Made by a program: the position numbers and the translations under genes
Shown: positions 6,127-6,509 of the stretch, in pieces
How positions within the stretch are numbered: position 1 is the first letter of the stretch
How the letters are laid out: the number at the start of each line of letters is the position of its first letter
Notes under the pieces: model-generated
The model's database searches: none
The model's input: the letters and a program-made list of their open reading frames with translations, nothing else
Told to the model about the DNA's origin: nothing
Origin: Planctomycetales bacterium
GTDB taxonomy: Bacteria > Planctomycetota > Planctomycetia > Pirellulales > Thermoguttaceae
Assembly: GCA_007127495.1 (NCBI GenBank)
Contig: SKZG01000195.1
Location: forward strand, 1 to 6,509
Length of the DNA: 6,509 nt
Direction: 5' to 3'

Positions 6127-6509
6127 ATGTGGCTCTTTACAAAATACGGATTCTACAGCGCCGTGTGCGCCCGCCAGGGCGATGGCAGGCATCATCAGCC
6201 GGTCGATCCGAATCGGATCATGGTGCGCGCGACGCTTCGCCCGCACCTGGAAGCATTGCAGGGGCGCTTCCCCGACCTGCTGGGCGACTGTCAGATGGGG
6301 GAGTCCCGAAGTGCCGACTACGCCTTCCGAATCTTCGTGGACAAACCCGTCTGGGCGCAGGTGGTGGCTGCGTTGACGGAAGACCTTTCGGCAAAAGGCC
6401 TTCTCACGCCTCCACTTCGCGCCACGCGCGGGCGAGCAGGTCGGTTACGTGGAGTTCCCCGGCCCAATGCGCCAGGTAATCGCGGTCGAGGGCGCCGAGC
6501 TGGGTCTTA
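6127..6509 (+). CDS. Small hypothetical protein, apparently disrupted at its 3' end and open at the window edge
   Basis: Function not recognised. It begins MWLFTKYGFYSAVCARQGDG and continues coherently to about residue 87 (...YAFRIFVDKPVWAQVVAALTEDL), including R/K-rich and 'DP-x-R-x-MVRA' stretches. From memory it looks like a small conserved bacterial family that opens with MW-x-FT-x-x-GF-[FY]-S-x-V-CAR and ends, about 30 residues beyond this point, with a D-Y-x-NFK-type segment, which is absent here. From about residue 95 the frame becomes R/G/P-rich and lies opposite the end of a minus-strand gene, so the last roughly 30 visible codons are probably not original coding sequence. No stop occurs before the window edge. 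No signal peptide or membrane segment is visible. It could be a gene truncated by a rearrangement, a chimeric assembly join, or a genuinely divergent C-terminus. The start is certain; the end is not. Confidence 0.65.
   Translation, partial: MWLFTKYGFYSAVCARQGDGRHHQPVDPNRIMVRATLRPHLEALQGRFPDLLGDCQMGESRSADYAFRIFVDKPVWAQVVAALTEDLSAKGLLTPPLRATRGRAGRLRGVPRPNAPGNRGRGRRAGS
6404..6509 (-). CDS. C-terminal 34 residues of a minus-strand gene, possibly a nucleotidyltransferase-like protein
   Basis: Reading left from the window edge gives KTQLGALDRDYLAHWAGELH followed by VTDLLARAWREVEA and a TGA stop at 6406-6404. It has the balanced, amphipathic look of a real protein end: an L-D-x-x-Y-L-x-x-W-A-x-x-L-x-V-x-D-L-L pattern and a final charged helix. 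From memory a Y-[IL]-x-x-W-[AL]-x-x-L-G-[VI]-x-[DE]-L ending is seen in minimal nucleotidyltransferase / AbiEii-like and DUF6036-type proteins; this is a weak suggestion from 34 residues. It converges on, and overlaps, the doubtful 3' part of the plus-strand gene starting at 6127. Just after the stop, a 5-bp hairpin (CCTTT/AAAGG, 6384-6398) might help end the transcript. Confidence 0.5.
   Translation of the reverse strand, partial: KTQLGALDRDYLAHWAGELHVTDLLARAWREVEA

Noticed and set aside
4708..6246. 512-codon minus-strand open frame opposite the hypothetical gene
   Set aside because: The plus strand has a good ribosome binding site and coherent protein; the minus product is R/A/P-rich without motifs. 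It is a shadow of GC-rich coding sequence.

Overview
The window is GC-rich bacterial DNA, most likely from a planctomycete. That assignment is an inference. It rests on a short inverted-repeat element translated as 'GDSPIF ... KLGQSP' at the end of one protein, a peptide signature I associate from memory with planctomycete genomes, and on the style of the two hypothetical proteins on the right. No rRNA, tRNA, CRISPR array, integrase or transposase gene is visible.

Left two thirds (1-4269, minus strand): a two-gene efflux operon read right to left. A membrane-anchored HlyD/AcrA-type periplasmic adaptor (4269 to 2758) overlaps by four bases (ATGA) the start of an RND inner-membrane pump of the AcrB type (2761 to beyond base 1; 920 residues visible, no stop or frameshift). 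Together they would form the inner-membrane and periplasmic parts of a proton-driven tripartite exporter. No outer-membrane channel and no regulator gene is visible. An 80-bp element with inverted ends forms the last codons of the adaptor and stops four bases from the pump's ribosome binding site.

Middle (4270-4725): a 456-bp divergent intergenic region with no convincing gene. It holds a GC-rich stem-loop in the efflux leader, a 15-bp inverted repeat, a perfect 14-bp palindrome lying inside a candidate efflux promoter (a plausible repressor operator), and a candidate promoter for the rightward gene.

Right third (4726-6509, plus strand): a 369-residue hypothetical protein that reads through only if one G is removed near 5565-5567. 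Its restored C-terminus ends in an acidic tail, ...DWEDDIPF, very close to the partner-docking tip of single-stranded-DNA-binding protein (SSB). A 290-bp spacer follows. Next comes a second hypothetical gene (from 6127) with a strong ribosome binding site; its sequence turns into low-complexity R/G/P-rich residues near 6390, where the 3' end of an opposing minus-strand gene (stop at 6404) begins. This suggests a truncated or rearranged 3' end.

The efflux operon is ordinary in kind. The parts worth a second look are the element at the adaptor/pump junction, the SSB-like tail with its frameshift, and the collision of reading frames at the right edge.
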